Of a stretch of DNA of 64,000 bases, positions 10,018-20,563 are shown piece after piece. Made by a program: the position numbers and the translations under genes. The notes beneath the pieces are model-generated. The model was not told the origin of the DNA. It saw nothing but the letters and a program-made list of their open reading frames with translations, and searched no databases. How positions within the stretch are numbered: position 1 is the stretch's first letter; each line of letters opens with the position of its first letter. The DNA is from Pseudomonas phenolilytica (GTDB lineage: Bacteria > Pseudomonadota > Gammaproteobacteria > Pseudomonadales > Pseudomonadaceae): the NCBI RefSeq assembly GCF_021432765.1, contig NZ_CP058908.1:450001-514000 (forward strand), in the 5' to 3' direction.

Positions 10018-11637
10018 ATGGCCAGCGCAACGGAAAGGCTCATGGCGGACCAGGAAGAACTCAAGCAACACTTTGCCCAGCGCGTGATTCATCAGGCTCG
10101 CGAAGTGCTCGACGTCTGGCAGCAATTGCAGCGCGGCGAATGGAGCGAGCGGCACCACAGCGCGCTCGACGACGCCACGCAACGCCTACGCCGCTTCGCC
10201 GAGCGTTTCGAGCAGCCCGAGCACAGCGCCCTGGCGATCGGCATCGAAGATTGTCTGGGCGATATCCGCGACAATCGCGGCCGGCTGTCCAGCGAGACCA
10301 TCGCGACGCTCAGTCAGCTGATTTACCGCCTGGCGCGCACCGGTCTGCGCCACAATGACCCGCTGACACAGCCTTTCCTGCCACCGCTGAGCAAACCGGT
10401 CTACCTGGCGCTGCAGAACGGCCAGCGAGCGGACTACCTGATGCGTCAGCTGGAGTTCTTCAGCATGTCGGCCCAGGCTTTCGACAGCGAGGCGGCGTTT
10501 CGCGCCGCCATGCACCAGCGCCATCCCGCCGCGATCGTCATGGACGTCGACTTCACCGGCCCCGGCGCCGGACTGCGACTGGCCGAGCAGGTCCAGCAGG
10601 GGCTGGAAGACAAGCTGCCGATCCTGTTCTTCAGCCACAGCGAAACCGATACCCCGACACGCCTGGCGGCCGTGCGCGCCGGCGGCCTGGAATTCTTTAC
10701 CGGCACGCTGGACGCCTCGACCCTGCTGGAGAAGATCGAAATCTTCACCCGCACCGCGCACAGCGAACCGATCCGCGTACTGATCGTCGACGACTCCCGC
10801 GCCCAGGCCACGCACACCGAACGGGTGCTGAACAACGCCGGCATCATCACGCGCATGCTGATCGAGCCGATCCAGGCCATCGGCGCACTAGCGGAGTTTC
10901 AGCCGGACCTGATCATCCTCGACATGTACATGCCCGACTGCATGGGCACCGAACTGGCCAAGGTGATTCGCCAGCATGAACGCTACGTCAGCGTGCCGAT
11001 CATCTACCTGTCGGCCGAGGACGATCTGGATAAGCAGCTCGATGCGATGGGCGAAGGCGGCGACGACTTTCTTACCAAGCCGATCAAGCCGAGCCATCTG
11101 ATCGCCACCGTGCGCACCCGCGCCGCTCGTGCCCGCAGCCTCAAGGCACGCATCGTGCGCGACAGCCTGACCGGCCTGTACAACCACACCCACAGCCTGC
11201 AACTGCTGGAAGACGCGCGCTTCCAAGCCCGCCGCGACAATCGCCCGTTGAGCTTCGCCATGCTCGACATCGACCACTTCAAACGGGTCAACGACACCTA
11301 CGGCCACCCGATGGGCGACCGGGTGATCCGCAGCCTGGCGCTGTTTCTCAAGCAGCGCCTGCGCAAGACCGACCACATCGGCCGCTATGGCGGCGAGGAG
11401 TTCGCCGTAGTGTTGCCGGATACGCCGGTGGAAGCGGCGTGCAAGGTGCTCAACGACATTCGCCAGCGCTTCGCCGAGCTGCGCTTTCCCGCACAGCCGC
11501 AAGACCTGAGCTGCACCTTCAGCTGCGGAATCAGCGAACTGAGCGCCGACACCGACGTCAAGACGCTCACCCAGCAGGCGGACGAGGCGCTATACCGCGC
11601 CAAACGCGGCGGCCGAAACCGGGTCGAACGCTTCTAG
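10018..11637 (+). CDS. gcbA: GcbA-like diguanylate cyclase response regulator (REC-REC-GGDEF)
   Basis: The 539-residue cytosolic protein has a helical N-terminal part (DEELKQHFAQRVIHQ-type start), a degenerate receiver (about 130-245) and a complete receiver (VLIVDDSR, ILDMYMPDC with Asp, FLTKPIKP). The C-terminal GGDEF domain has active-site GGEEF at 458-462 and an inhibitory RxxD site (RKTD) exactly five residues before it. It should therefore make c-di-GMP under product inhibition. Order and sequence resemble P. aeruginosa PA4843 and GcbA of P. fluorescens, which promotes early surface attachment and dispersal control; that link is from memory. The next gene is the CtpL-like receptor, as in P. 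aeruginosa. A second ATG at 10042 is a possible start. Confidence 0.8.
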   Translation: MASATERLMADQEELKQHFAQRVIHQAREVLDVWQQLQRGEWSERHHSALDDATQRLRRFAERFEQPEHSALAIGIEDCLGDIRDNRGRLSSETIATLSQLIYRLARTGLRHNDPLTQPFLPPLSKPVYLALQNGQRADYLMRQLEFFSMSAQAFDSEAAFRAAMHQRHPAAIVMDVDFTGPGAGLRLAEQVQQGLEDKLPILFFSHSETDTPTRLAAVRAGGLEFFTGTLDASTLLEKIEIFTRTAHSEPIRVLIVDDSRAQATHTERVLNNAGIITRMLIEPIQAIGALAEFQPDLIILDMYMPDCMGTELAKVIRQHERYVSVPIIYLSAEDDLDKQLDAMGEGGDDFLTKPIKPSHLIATVRTRAARARSLKARIVRDSLTGLYNHTHSLQLLEDARFQARRDNRPLSFAMLDIDHFKRVNDTYGHPMGDRVIRSLALFLKQRLRKTDHIGRYGGEEFAVVLPDTPVEAACKVLNDIRQRFAELRFPAQPQDLSCTFSCGISELSADTDVKTLTQQADEALYRAKRGGRNRVERF

Positions 11638-11684
11638 CCGACCAGCCGCGCCTACCGGTTCACAAAATCACGAGGCGGGCGCGG

Positions 11685-11718
11685 CTGTCACGCGAATGAC
11701 ATCAAATCGCCATATCTT
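11685..11718 (+). promoter_or_regulatory. Candidate Pho box with -10 upstream of the ctpL-like gene
   Basis: CTGTCAC-GCGA-ATGACAT resembles the PhoB-binding repeat CTGTCAT-N4-CTGTCAT at 11 of 14 positions. Ten bases downstream is TATCTT, a reasonable -10 at the distance seen in PhoB-activated promoters. It lies 31-64 bases before the chemoreceptor start. PhoB control would fit the known phosphate-starvation role of CtpL. This is an inference from motif and spacing. Confidence 0.5.
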
Positions 11719-11751
11719 GCTAGCCTTCCTGGCCTGCTCGAAGAGGCGATG

Positions 11752-13716
11752 ATGCGCCTGAAGTCGCTCACCACGCTCAACACCCTCCTGCTCATCGCGG
11801 TTTGTCTGGCTCTCGGAGCGACCCTCTGGTGGTCAGAGCGGGCAATGGAGCGACCCTACCAGCTCATGGCGCGTTACCTGGGATTGTCCCAGCAGTTCCA
11901 GCACCAAGCCGCGGAGAACATTAGCGCCTACCTGGCCAGCGGCGATGCCCTGCGCCACAGCCAGGCGCAAAAAGCACTGGAAACGCTGCAGCAGGACATC
12001 GCCGGATTACCGGCCGGGTTCGCCGAGCGGCTGCAGCCCAGTCTGGACGAGCTGAGTCGTTTCACCTCCAGCGATCTGCTCGCCGCTGGCAAGCTGGCGG
12101 GCGATCCACAGGGTTTGCTGCTGCAGGCCGAGCGCGAGATGGCCGGCGCACTATCGCAGCTCGATCAGTACCGCAGCGTCGCCAACCATCCGAACGCCGC
12201 GGACTATCAGCCGCCGTTGTTTGCCGCCAGCCAGCAGCTGCTGCGCCTCAGCCACGCCCGCGGCAAGCTGGTCGGCAGCGGTCGCGACGAACTGGCCGGC
12301 GAGGTCGAACAGGCATTGCAGGGCTTGCAGCAGGAGGTCGGCCGCCTTGACGCGCTGCCGCTGCTGGACGTCGCCGCCGAACAGAAATCCGCCGCCAGCA
12401 GCTTCGCCGCGCTACTCGAACTCGACGGTTCGGCGAACCAGCAGCAGGCCGAAGACCGCGGCATCGCGCTCAAGCGCGAACTGGCCAGCCTGACCAAACG
12501 TTACCCGGCCGAGCTGCAGCGCACCCGCGAACTGATCCGCCAGCGCAGCGAGCTGCACGACAGCAGCGCGCGCAAAGTCGCCGCCGTGCAACAGGCGCTG
12601 GCCGAGCTGGAGCCGGCGGTGCGCGCCGAACATGGGCGCATCCAGAGCGAGGTGCGGCTGATCCAGGGCGCGATCATCGCGCTGATCCTGCTCATCGCCC
12701 TGGCCGTCGACCGCCTGCAGCGCCAGCTCACCCGCACCCTCGGGCAGCTGGTACCGGCCCTGTCGGCATGGGCCGAAGGCGACTTCAGCCGGGACGCGCG
12801 GATCGACTCGAAGATTCGCGAAATCATCGATATCGAGACCTCGCTCAACCGTCTGCGCAGCTACCTGCTGCAGCTGGTCGGCACCCTGCGCCAGCAGGCC
12901 GAACAGGTCGCCGCCAGCAGTCGCGATCTGGACGAAATGAGCAGCGACCTGCACGACGGCGCGCAACGTCAGACCGGCGACACGGCACAGATCCGCGATT
13001 CGCTCGGCGAGCTGGAAGCCACCATCCAGCAGGTGGCCGACGGTGCCGGCGAAGCGGCCGAGGCCAGCCGCGCCGCGGCGCACGCCGTGCAGCAGGGCCA
13101 ACGGGTGATCGGCCAGAGTCTGACCGGGCTGCATGATCTGGTCAGCGAGGTGCAGGACAACGCCGTGGCCATCGAACGCCTGGCCGCCGAAACCACCACC
13201 ATCGGCAACGTGCTGACGGTGATTCGTTCCATCGCCGAGCAGACCAATCTGCTGGCGCTCAACGCCGCCATCGAAGCGGCCCGCGCCGGCGAGCACGGCC
13301 GCGGCTTCGCCGTGGTGGCCGACGAAGTGCGGTCGCTGGCGCAGCGCACCAGCGGCGCCACCGCGGAAATCCAACAGCTGATCGGCGACCTGCAGCAGGC
13401 AGCCACGCACTCGGTCGAAGCCATGCGCAGCCAGGTCGCCCACGCCGAAGGCACCGCCAGCCTGGCGCAGAGCGCCGATCAAGCGCTGGGCGAAATCGTC
13501 GCCACCATCGCCACCATCAGCCGCATGGCCGAGCAGATCGCCCAGGCCACCGCGCAGCAGGGCGAGGCCGTCAGCGAGATTCGCGGGCACAGTGAGCGCA
13601 TCCATCAGCTCGGCGATGCCAACCTGACGCACATCAGCCGCGGCCGCGAACAGAGCGCGCAGATGCTGCGCCTGGGGGGCGAGCTGGATCAGGCGACTCA
13701 GGCGTTCAGGTTCTAG
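11752..13716 (+). CDS. ctpL: Methyl-accepting chemotaxis protein, CtpL-like
   Basis: The protein is a 654-residue transmembrane chemoreceptor. TM1 is at about residues 7-26. It is followed by a long periplasmic helical ligand domain (to about 300), TM2 (about 302-320, [17 protein letters not shown]), a HAMP-like linker, and a signalling hairpin with the near-invariant tip [19 protein letters not shown]. No CheR-binding pentapeptide ends the protein. The sequence and its position after gcbA match P. aeruginosa PA4844 (CtpL), a receptor for low phosphate and chloroanilines, as I recall it. The second of two adjacent ATG codons is preferred because the GAGG site at 11743 is better spaced for it. 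Confidence 0.8.
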   Translation: MRLKSLTTLNTLLLIAVCLALGATLWWSERAMERPYQLMARYLGLSQQFQHQAAENISAYLASGDALRHSQAQKALETLQQDIAGLPAGFAERLQPSLDELSRFTSSDLLAAGKLAGDPQGLLLQAEREMAGALSQLDQYRSVANHPNAADYQPPLFAASQQLLRLSHARGKLVGSGRDELAGEVEQALQGLQQEVGRLDALPLLDVAAEQKSAASSFAALLELDGSANQQQAEDRGIALKRELASLTKRYPAELQRTRELIRQRSELHDSSARKVAAVQQALAELEPAVRAEHGRIQSEVRLIQGAIIALILLIALAVDRLQRQLTRTLGQLVPALSAWAEGDFSRDARIDSKIREIIDIETSLNRLRSYLLQLVGTLRQQAEQVAASSRDLDEMSSDLHDGAQRQTGDTAQIRDSLGELEATIQQVADGAGEAAEASRAAAHAVQQGQRVIGQSLTGLHDLVSEVQDNAVAIERLAAETTTIGNVLTVIRSIAEQTNLLALNAAIEAARAGEHGRGFAVVADEVRSLAQRTSGATAEIQQLIGDLQQAATHSVEAMRSQVAHAEGTASLAQSADQALGEIVATIATISRMAEQIAQATAQQGEAVSEIRGHSERIHQLGDANLTHISRGREQSAQMLRLGGELDQATQAFRF

Positions 13717-13836
13717 TTTCGACGGGCGCACCGCCGCGCAGCGGCCATCATGCCAGAGCGACTGAGCGCTCGCGGAAGCGGCTGACGGCGGGCGTACCGG
13801 CGCAATGCGGCAGGCTCGCGCGTCAGCAATACGCGA

Positions 13837-16119
13837 TCAGCGCGGCGCCACCGGCCGTTGCGGTTTGCGCCCCTTGCCGGCCGGCTTGCCGCTGCCATTG
13901 GCCGCCTTGCGCCGCGCCTCGGCGGCGGCCTTGGCCTGCTCGCGCTTGTCCCAGGCATTACCGTCGTGACTGCGCGGCGGCAGGCCGGTGTGCTGGGTAA
14001 GAATCTTGCCGCCCTGCCCGGCCTTCTTGCTGCCCGCCGGCGTTGAGTTCTTGCGTCGTGCGCTCTGATAACCGTCCACCGCCGGCTGATGCGCCGGAAT
14101 CAGCTGGTGCTTGCCGCTGCCGATCAGGTCGGCGCGCCCCATGCGGATCAGCGCTTCGCGCAGCAGCGGCCAGCCCTTGGGATCGTGGTAGCGCAGGAAC
14201 GCCTTGTGCAGACGGCGCTGCTCCTCGCTCTTGACGATGGTGACGCCCTCGCTCTTGTAGGTCACCTTGCGCAGCGGGTTCTTGCCGGTGTGATACATGG
14301 CGGTCGCCGAGGCCATCGGCGACGGATAGAAGGCCTGGACCTGATCGGCGCGGAAGCCATTGGCCTTCAGCCACAGGGCGAGGTTCATCATGTCCTCGTC
14401 GGTGGTGCCCGGATGCGCGGCGATGAAGTACGGGATCAGGTACTGCTCCTTGCCCGCCTCCTTGGAGAACTTGTCGAACATCCGCTTGAACTTGTCGTAG
14501 GTGCCGATGCCCGGCTTCATCATTTTGTCCAGCGGGCCACGCTCGGTGTGCTCCGGGGCGATCTTCAGATAGCCACCGACATGATGGGTGACCAGTTCCT
14601 TGACGTATTCGGGCGACTCCACGGCGAGGTCGTAGCGCAGGCCGGAGGCGATCAAAATCTTTTTCACGCCCGGCAGCGCGCGCGCCTTGCGGTACAGCTT
14701 GATCAGCGAGCTGTGGTCGGTGTTGAGGTTCTCGCAGATACCGGGGAATACACAGGACGGCTTGCGGCAGTGCTTTTCGATGTCATGGCTCTTGCAGGCC
14801 AAGCGATACATGTTGGCGGTCGGCCCGCCCAAATCGGACACCACACCGGTGAAGCCGCGCACCTTCTTCATTTCCTCGATTTCGTGGAGGATCGATTCGT
14901 GCGAGCGGCTCTGGATGATGCGTCCCTCGTGCTCGGTGATCGAGCAGAAGGTACAGCCGCCGAAACAGCCGCGCATGATGTTGACCGAGAAACGAATCAT
15001 CTCGTACGCCGGAATCTTCGCCCCGCCGTACACCGGGTGCGGCACGCGCTGGAAAGGCGCGGCGAACACGTAATCCATCTCCTCGGTGGTCAGCGGAATC
15101 GGCGGCGGGTTGAGCCACAGCTCGCGGTCGTCGTGGCGCTGCACCAGCGCGCGCGCGTTGCCGGGATTGGTTTCCAGATGCAGCACGCGGTTGGCGTGGG
15201 CGTACAGCGCCGGGTCGTTGCGGACCTTCTCGAAGGACGGCAGACGGATCACCGTGCGCTCGCGCGTGAGCTTGGGATGCGGCAACAGCTCGACCGGCTT
15301 GGCTTCCTCGGGATCGTCCTGCGGCCCCTTCTGCTGTTCGATGGAACAGGCGGACAGGTCCTGCGTGTTGACGTAGGGATTGATGATCTGATCGATCTTG
15401 CCGGGCCGATCGATGCGCGTGGAGTCGATCTCGAACCAGCCTTCCGGCGTGTCCTTACGGATGAAGGCAGTGCCGCGCACGTCAGTGATGCTCTCGATCG
15501 GCTCACCACGCGCGAGCCGCTGCGCCACTTCGACGATGGCACGCTCGGCATTGCCGTAGAGCAGGATGTCGGCGGTGGCGTCCATCAGGATCGAGCGGCG
15601 CACCTTGTCCGACCAGTAGTCGTAGTGCGCGATGCGCCGCAACGACGCCTCAATGCCGCCAAGCACCACCGGCACATGCTTGTAGGCCTCCTTGCAGCGC
15701 TGGCTGTACACCAGACTGGCGCGATCCGGCCGCTTGCCGGCCAGTGCGCCGGCGGTATAGGCATCATCCGAACGCACCTTGCGGTCAGCGGTGTAGCGAT
15801 TGATCATCGAGTCCATGTTGCCGGCGGCGATGCCGAAGAACAGGTTCGGCTCGCCGAGCTTCATGAAGTCGTCTTTGCTGTGCCAGTCCGGCTGGCTGAT
15901 GATGCCGACACGAAAGCCCTGGGCCTCCAGCAGACGGCCGATGATCGCCATGCCGAACGACGGATGGTCGACGTAGGCATCGCCGGTGACGATGATCACG
16001 TCGCACGAATCCCAGCCGAGCTGATCCATCTCCTCCCTGCTCATCGGCAGGAACGGCGCCGGACCGAAACACTCGGCCCAGTACTTGGGATAGTCGAACA
16101 GCGGCTTGGCGGCAGGCAT
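13837..16119 (-). CDS. YgiQ family radical SAM protein
   Basis: This protein of about 760 residues has an N-terminal B12-binding-like segment ([21 protein letters not shown]), then a radical-SAM core. The core contains the cluster motif [16 protein letters not shown], a CxxxCxxC pattern that binds a [4Fe-4S] cluster. The C-terminus (last about 80 residues) is a Lys/Arg/Ala-rich, probably disordered tail typical of YgiQ proteins. The substrate is unknown. The start [14 protein letters not shown] is chosen because the 14 codons before it show no family resemblance. A 114-base gap with the alr terminator separates it from alr. Confidence 0.9.
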   Translation of the reverse strand: MPAAKPLFDYPKYWAECFGPAPFLPMSREEMDQLGWDSCDVIIVTGDAYVDHPSFGMAIIGRLLEAQGFRVGIISQPDWHSKDDFMKLGEPNLFFGIAAGNMDSMINRYTADRKVRSDDAYTAGALAGKRPDRASLVYSQRCKEAYKHVPVVLGGIEASLRRIAHYDYWSDKVRRSILMDATADILLYGNAERAIVEVAQRLARGEPIESITDVRGTAFIRKDTPEGWFEIDSTRIDRPGKIDQIINPYVNTQDLSACSIEQQKGPQDDPEEAKPVELLPHPKLTRERTVIRLPSFEKVRNDPALYAHANRVLHLETNPGNARALVQRHDDRELWLNPPPIPLTTEEMDYVFAAPFQRVPHPVYGGAKIPAYEMIRFSVNIMRGCFGGCTFCSITEHEGRIIQSRSHESILHEIEEMKKVRGFTGVVSDLGGPTANMYRLACKSHDIEKHCRKPSCVFPGICENLNTDHSSLIKLYRKARALPGVKKILIASGLRYDLAVESPEYVKELVTHHVGGYLKIAPEHTERGPLDKMMKPGIGTYDKFKRMFDKFSKEAGKEQYLIPYFIAAHPGTTDEDMMNLALWLKANGFRADQVQAFYPSPMASATAMYHTGKNPLRKVTYKSEGVTIVKSEEQRRLHKAFLRYHDPKGWPLLREALIRMGRADLIGSGKHQLIPAHQPAVDGYQSARRKNSTPAGSKKAGQGGKILTQHTGLPPRSHDGNAWDKREQAKAAAEARRKAANGSGKPAGKGRKPQRPVAPR

Positions 16120-16175
16120 GGCGGGAAACCGGGCTACGAAAACGGGCGCGGAATATAGCACAAAAAATGATCAGG

Positions 16176-16200
16176 AAGGCCGAGTGCACAACTCGGCCTT
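16176..16200 (-). terminator. Hairpin terminator following alr
   Basis: A 10-base inverted repeat AAGGCCGAGT / ACTCGGCCTT flanks a 5-base loop. It starts 35 bases past the alr stop on the minus strand. The T run on the minus side is short and interrupted, so strength is uncertain. Confidence 0.55.
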
Positions 16201-16234
16201 TGCCTGGCGGACGAAGGGAAATTTGCTCCGGCGG

Positions 16235-17314
16235 TCAGCCGCCGATGTAGCGACGCGGCACGCGGCCGGTGACCTTGGTCAGCAGCTCGTAGCCGATGGT
16301 GCCGCAGGCCGTCGCCAGTTCATCGATCGGCAACTGCGCGCCCCACAGCTCCACCGCGTCGCCAAGCTGCGCTTGCGGCAAGTCGGTCAGATCGACCGCA
16401 AGCATGTCCATCGATACGCGCCCGGCCAGCGGCACGCGCTGCCCGCAGATGACCACCGAGGTACCGGACGGTGCGCTGCGCGGATAACCGTCGGCATAAC
16501 CACAACTGACGGTGCCGATGCGCGACGGGCGCTGCGCCACCCAGCTGGCGCCATAGCCGACGCTGTCACCGGCCGGCACGTCGCGAATAGCGATCAGCGC
16601 GCCGGTCAGCGTCATCACCGGCTTGAGGCCGAGTTCCTGCGCGCTCAGCGTGGCGAACGGCGTGGCACCGTAGAGCATGATGCCGGGACGAATCCAGGCC
16701 ATGTGCGCCTGTGGCAGCGTGAGCACCGCGGCGGAGTTGGCCAGCGAGCAGTGGTCGAACGCCAGCTCCAGCAGCCGGCCGTAGCGCTCGAGCTGACTCT
16801 CGTTCAGAGAATGGCCACGCTCGTCGGCGCAGGCGAAATGGCTGATCAGGTTCAGTTCGCCGACCTGCGCGGCGCCCTTCAGTCGCGCATAACACTCTCG
16901 CAGACCATCGACCGTGAAACCGAGCCGGTGCATGCCCGAGTCGAGCTTCATCCAGACATTCAGCGGCCGCTCAAGCTCGGCATCCAGCAACCAGTCGGCC
17001 TGACGCCGATCCTGCACGGCGACATCCAGACCGAGCTCGGCGGCACGTCGGTACTCGCAAGGTTCGAAACAGCCTTCAAGCAGCAGGATGCGCGCGTCCG
17101 GGGCACCAGCGCGCACCACTTCGGCCTCTTCCAGACAGGCCACGGCGAAACCATCGGCCACATCGCGCAGCGCTGTCACCACTTCGTGCGCGCCATGTCC
17201 GTAGGCATTGGCCTTGACCACGGCGAAAGCCTTGCGCTGCGGCGCGCATTGCTTGGCGAGCAGATAGTTGTGGCGAAGCGCAGTCAGATCGACCGTGGCA
17301 ACCAGCGGACGCAT
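16235..17314 (-). CDS. alr: Alanine racemase
   Basis: This is a PLP enzyme converting L-alanine to D-alanine for peptidoglycan. The 359 residues show the PLP lysine motif FAVVKANAYGHGA (Lys34) near the N-terminus of the TIM barrel. The C-terminal beta domain contains the catalytic tyrosine region SVGYGASW. The length is standard. The gene sits just downstream of dnaB on the same strand, as in other pseudomonads, which favours the biosynthetic alr over the catabolic dadX (normally beside dadA). Confidence 0.93.
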   Translation of the reverse strand: MRPLVATVDLTALRHNYLLAKQCAPQRKAFAVVKANAYGHGAHEVVTALRDVADGFAVACLEEAEVVRAGAPDARILLLEGCFEPCEYRRAAELGLDVAVQDRRQADWLLDAELERPLNVWMKLDSGMHRLGFTVDGLRECYARLKGAAQVGELNLISHFACADERGHSLNESQLERYGRLLELAFDHCSLANSAAVLTLPQAHMAWIRPGIMLYGATPFATLSAQELGLKPVMTLTGALIAIRDVPAGDSVGYGASWVAQRPSRIGTVSCGYADGYPRSAPSGTSVVICGQRVPLAGRVSMDMLAVDLTDLPQAQLGDAVELWGAQLPIDELATACGTIGYELLTKVTGRVPRRYIGG

Positions 17315-17404
17315 GGGATTTTCCTGTCGGCGGAGGTAAGGCGCAAATCTTAGGCCGATCCGCCGGACGCGGGAAGCACGCGGACTGCCGTTCGCCCGCC
17401 GCGC

Positions 17405-18799
17405 TTACTCGTCGTCGAACTGATAGCTGCCCGGCGCGAGGTTCTCGAAGCGCGAATACTTGCCGAGGAATGCCAGGCGGGTGGTGCCGATCGGGCCGTT
17501 CCGCTGCTTGCCGATGATGATCTCGGCGACACCTTTGTATTCGGTTTCCGGGTGATACACCTCGTCCCGGTAGACGAACATGATGATGTCGGCGTCCTGC
17601 TCGATGGCGCCCGACTCGCGCAGGTCGGAGTTCACCGGACGCTTGTTGGGGCGCTGCTCCAGCGAACGGTTGAGCTGCGACAGCGCGATGACCGGACAGT
17701 TGAATTCCTTCGCCAGGCCTTTGAGCGAGCGGGAAATCTCGGAAATCTCGTTGACCCGGTTGTCACCGCTGGAACCCGGAATCTGCATCAGCTGCAGGTA
17801 GTCGACCATGATCATGGCGATCTCACCGTGCTCGCGCGCCAGTCGGCGGGTACGCGCCCGCATCTCGGAGGGGCTGATACCGGCGGTATCGTCGATGAAC
17901 AGCTTACGGTCATTGAGCAGATTCACCGCCGAGGTCAGCCGCGGCCAGTCGTCATCGTCCAGCTTGCCCGCGCGGACCTTGGTCTGGTCGATGCGCCCGA
18001 GCGAGGCGAGCATACGAATGACAATGGAGTCGGCGGGCATCTCCAGGGAAAACACCAGCACGGCCTTGTCGGTACGCAGCACGGCGTTTTCCACCAGGTT
18101 CATCGCGAAGGTGGTCTTACCCATCGACGGACGACCGGCAACGATGATCAGGTCGGCGGGCTGCAGGCCGCTGGTGGCTTCGTCCAGATCGGTGAAGCCG
18201 GTGGACAGGCCGGTGATCGCCTCGCCGGCATTGAACAGCGTATCGATGCGGTCGATGGCCTTGACCAGGATGTCGTTGATGCCCACCGGGCCGCCGGTTT
18301 TCGGCCGCGCCTCGGCGATCTGAAAGATCAGCCGCTCGGCTTCATCGAGAATTTCCTCGCCGGTGCGCCCTTGCGGTGCGTAGGCGCTGTCGGCAATCTC
18401 GTTGCTGATACCGATCAGCTGCCGCAACGTGGCGCGTTCGCGGATGATCTGCGCGTAGGCCTTGATGTTCGCCACCGACGGCGTGTTCTTCGCCAGCTCG
18501 CCCAGATAGGCCAGACCACCGACCTGCGGCAGTTGCCCTTCCTTGTCCAGCTGCTCGGACAGCGTCACCACGTCGAACGGCGAGTTGCGCTCGGCCAGCT
18601 TATAGATGGCCCGGAAGATCAAACGATGATCGTGGCGGTAGAAATCGCCATCGGAGACCTGGTCGAGCACGCGCTCCCAGGCGTTGTTGTCCAGCATCAG
18701 ACCGCCCAGCACGGCCTGCTCGGCCTCGATGGAGTGCGGCGGCACCTTGAGCGCGGCGGTTTCCAGGTCGTACTGCTGGGGCACACTGATGTCGTTCAT
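17405..18799 (-). CDS. dnaB: Replicative DNA helicase DnaB
   Basis: DnaB is the hexameric 5'-3' helicase of the replication fork. The 464 residues contain the N-terminal primase-interacting domain (SIEAEQAVLGGLMLDNNAWE near 22-41) and the RecA-like ATPase with Walker A GRPSMGKTTFA. The DnaB H4/loop motifs (SLEMPADSIVIRMLA, MVDYLQLM, LSQLNRSLEQRPNKRPVNSD) are also present. There is no intein or insertion. It lies between rplI and alr. A stem with a T run lies between rplI and dnaB, so dnaB probably has its own promoter. Confidence 0.97.
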   Translation of the reverse strand: MNDISVPQQYDLETAALKVPPHSIEAEQAVLGGLMLDNNAWERVLDQVSDGDFYRHDHRLIFRAIYKLAERNSPFDVVTLSEQLDKEGQLPQVGGLAYLGELAKNTPSVANIKAYAQIIRERATLRQLIGISNEIADSAYAPQGRTGEEILDEAERLIFQIAEARPKTGGPVGINDILVKAIDRIDTLFNAGEAITGLSTGFTDLDEATSGLQPADLIIVAGRPSMGKTTFAMNLVENAVLRTDKAVLVFSLEMPADSIVIRMLASLGRIDQTKVRAGKLDDDDWPRLTSAVNLLNDRKLFIDDTAGISPSEMRARTRRLAREHGEIAMIMVDYLQLMQIPGSSGDNRVNEISEISRSLKGLAKEFNCPVIALSQLNRSLEQRPNKRPVNSDLRESGAIEQDADIIMFVYRDEVYHPETEYKGVAEIIIGKQRNGPIGTTRLAFLGKYSRFENLAPGSYQFDDE

Positions 18800-18824
18800 G
18801 ATTCTTTCGCGATTCGAAACAGCA

Positions 18825-18865
18825 GAAAAACAAAGGGCACGTCCCGCTCGCGCGGAAACGTGCCC
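18825..18865 (-). terminator. Intrinsic terminator of the rpsF-rpsR-rplI operon
   Basis: On the minus strand the arms GGGCACGT and ACGTGCCC enclose a GC-rich loop and are followed by TTTGTTTTTC. It lies 40-80 bases past the rplI stop and ahead of dnaB. The stem and T run are those of a good intrinsic terminator. Confidence 0.75.
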
Positions 18866-18904
18866 GATGTTACGCGTCAGGCACCGGAGGTGCCAGACGA
18901 CACC

Positions 18905-19351
18905 TTAGGCGGCGACGACGATGAGCTTGACGGTCGCTTCGACGTCGGTGTGCAGGTGCACGGCCACGTCGTATTCGCCGGTCTGGCGGATGGTGCCGTT
19001 CGGCAGGCGAACTTCGCTCTTGGCCACTTCAACGCCGGAGGCGGTCAGGGCATCGGCGATGTCGTGGGTACCGATGGAACCGAACAGCTTGCCTTCATCG
19101 CCCGCGGTTGCGGTGATGGTGACTTCCAGTTCGGCAAGCTGCGCAGCGCGAGCTTCGGCCGAAGCCTTCTTCTCGGCAGCAGCCTTTTCCAGCTCGGCGC
19201 GGCGTGCTTCGAACGCTGCGATGTTGGCAGCGGTCGCGGCAGTGGCCTTGCCTTGCGGCAGCAGGTAGTTACGGCCGTAACCGGATTTGACGTTTACCTT
19301 GTCGCCCAGGTTGCCCAGGTTGGCGATCTTTTCCAGCAGGATGACTTCCAT
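18905..19351 (-). CDS. rplI: 50S ribosomal protein L9
   Basis: The protein has 148 residues and the L9 N-terminal domain [19 protein letters not shown] with the conserved NYLLPQGKA turn. A long connecting helix rich in Ala/Glu/Lys follows, then the C-terminal domain. L9 binds 23S rRNA domain V near the L1 stalk. It is the last gene of the rpsF-rpsR-DUF2232-rplI operon and is followed by a terminator. Confidence 0.97.
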   Translation of the reverse strand: MEVILLEKIANLGNLGDKVNVKSGYGRNYLLPQGKATAATAANIAAFEARRAELEKAAAEKKASAEARAAQLAELEVTITATAGDEGKLFGSIGTHDIADALTASGVEVAKSEVRLPNGTIRQTGEYDVAVHLHTDVEATVKLIVVAA

Positions 19352-19372
19352 TTGAGTCTTACCTCTTAACTT

Positions 19373-20266
19373 TTAACCTTCACCGTTCGCAGGTCCCGCG
19401 CCGTTCTTGCCGGCCGCGCGACCACGAAAATCAAACAGACTGTCGACGATGGCCAACACGGCCAGCAACGGATAGATCAACTGCATGAACAGCACCAGCG
19501 TAACGTACAGCCCCACCAGCCAGAACCGCGGCAGACGCCCCTGTGCCACCAGACCGTGCATCAGCGCAACCCCGGCGAACACCAGCGGCACGCTGCACAG
19601 CGGCGTCAGCACCGCGAACTGCGCACCGAGACTCGGGCCGAGCAACATGCCCACCAGCAGCATGATTGCCACCACCGGCGGAAAACGCAGCGCTCGAAAC
19701 TCGCCCCCGAATCCGCCCGGGTTGTACAGCGCCGCTTGCCAGTAACGCGCCAGCATCAGGCTGAGCAGCGTGACGATTTGCAGCAGCGCCGCCAGCAGGC
19801 CGGTCAGCACCGGAGCCAGCAGCGCGCCCAAACGCGCACGCTCCTCGTCAGAGAACTGCTCGTAGGCGCCCGACAACGTCTCGGGCAATACCTTCTGCAA
19901 CTCCCCGGCCAGCGCCGCGATGGGCTCGCCGAATACCGCTGCGAGCCCCCAGACATACAGCAGTCCGAGGCCCACGCTGCACAACATCACCCGCGCCCAG
20001 GACGCCTGGTTGCGCAGCAGAAGCGCCAGTCCCAGCGAACCGAGCAGCACCAGCAGCGTGCGCGGATCACCGAAGTACCACCACGCCAGCGCCGGCACAA
20101 TCGCCCAGACCAGTACGCTCAGCGCGTCGTTGAGCCCTCTGCGAAGCAGCACCAGGCTGCCCGCGGCGGCACTGAGCCAGAACAGCATTGGCAGCGCGGC
20201 GGCAACACCAACCACCAGGATGGCCTGCATACGGCCACGCATGATGAATTCGGCCAGCGCACGCAT
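19373..20266 (-). CDS. DUF2232 (YybS-like) integral membrane protein
   Basis: The 297-residue, very hydrophobic protein has about eight predicted membrane helices and no soluble domain. Examples are AILVVGVAAALPMLFWLSAA, LLALLLQIVTLL-type stretches and LVGLYVTLVLFMQLIYPLL. It sits between rpsR and rplI, 21 bases before rplI, and so is co-transcribed with ribosomal protein genes. This is its conserved place in Pseudomonas and echoes yybS in Bacillus. The function is unknown; the context has suggested a ribosome- or membrane-linked role, but nothing in the sequence proves one. Confidence 0.78.
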   Translation of the reverse strand: MRALAEFIMRGRMQAILVVGVAAALPMLFWLSAAAGSLVLLRRGLNDALSVLVWAIVPALAWWYFGDPRTLLVLLGSLGLALLLRNQASWARVMLCSVGLGLLYVWGLAAVFGEPIAALAGELQKVLPETLSGAYEQFSDEERARLGALLAPVLTGLLAALLQIVTLLSLMLARYWQAALYNPGGFGGEFRALRFPPVVAIMLLVGMLLGPSLGAQFAVLTPLCSVPLVFAGVALMHGLVAQGRLPRFWLVGLYVTLVLFMQLIYPLLAVLAIVDSLFDFRGRAAGKNGAGPANGEG

Positions 20267-20304
20267 ACGCTCTATCTATCCCTTACGTTCGTCGACCAGC
20301 CCGA

Positions 20305-20535
20305 TCAACGGCCGTGGCTGTCGGTGTAGGGCAGCAGGGCCAGGTAGCGGGCGCGCTTGATAGCGGTGGCCAGCTGACGCTGATAGCGGGCTTTGGTTCC
20401 GGTGATGCGGCTAGGAACGATCTTGCCGGTCTCGGAGATGTAGGCCTTCAGGGTGTTGAGATCCTTGTAATCGATCTCTTTCACGCCTTCGGCGGTGAAA
20501 CGGCAGAACTTACGACGACGGAAAAAACGTGCCAT
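20305..20535 (-). CDS. rpsR: 30S ribosomal protein S18
   Basis: This small basic protein of 76 residues starts [17 protein letters not shown] and carries the S18 signature [38 protein letters not shown] in pieces. S18 binds S6 in the 30S platform. It lies 28 bases after rpsF in the same operon. Confidence 0.98.
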   Translation of the reverse strand: MARFFRRRKFCRFTAEGVKEIDYKDLNTLKAYISETGKIVPSRITGTKARYQRQLATAIKRARYLALLPYTDSHGR

Positions 20536-20563
20536 GAAATAGGCTCCTCAATAGATCCGTGGA

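Noticed and set aside
14089..16158. Long plus-strand open frame opposite the YgiQ gene, and similar ones opposite dnaB-rplI and clpB
   Set aside because: The radical-SAM, helicase and chaperone motifs are on the minus strand. These frames are codon-bias shadows.
19700..20260. Possibility that the DUF2232 gene is a pseudogene because of its odd hydrophobic composition
   Set aside because: The frame is intact, the helices are regular, and the position between rpsR and rplI is conserved.
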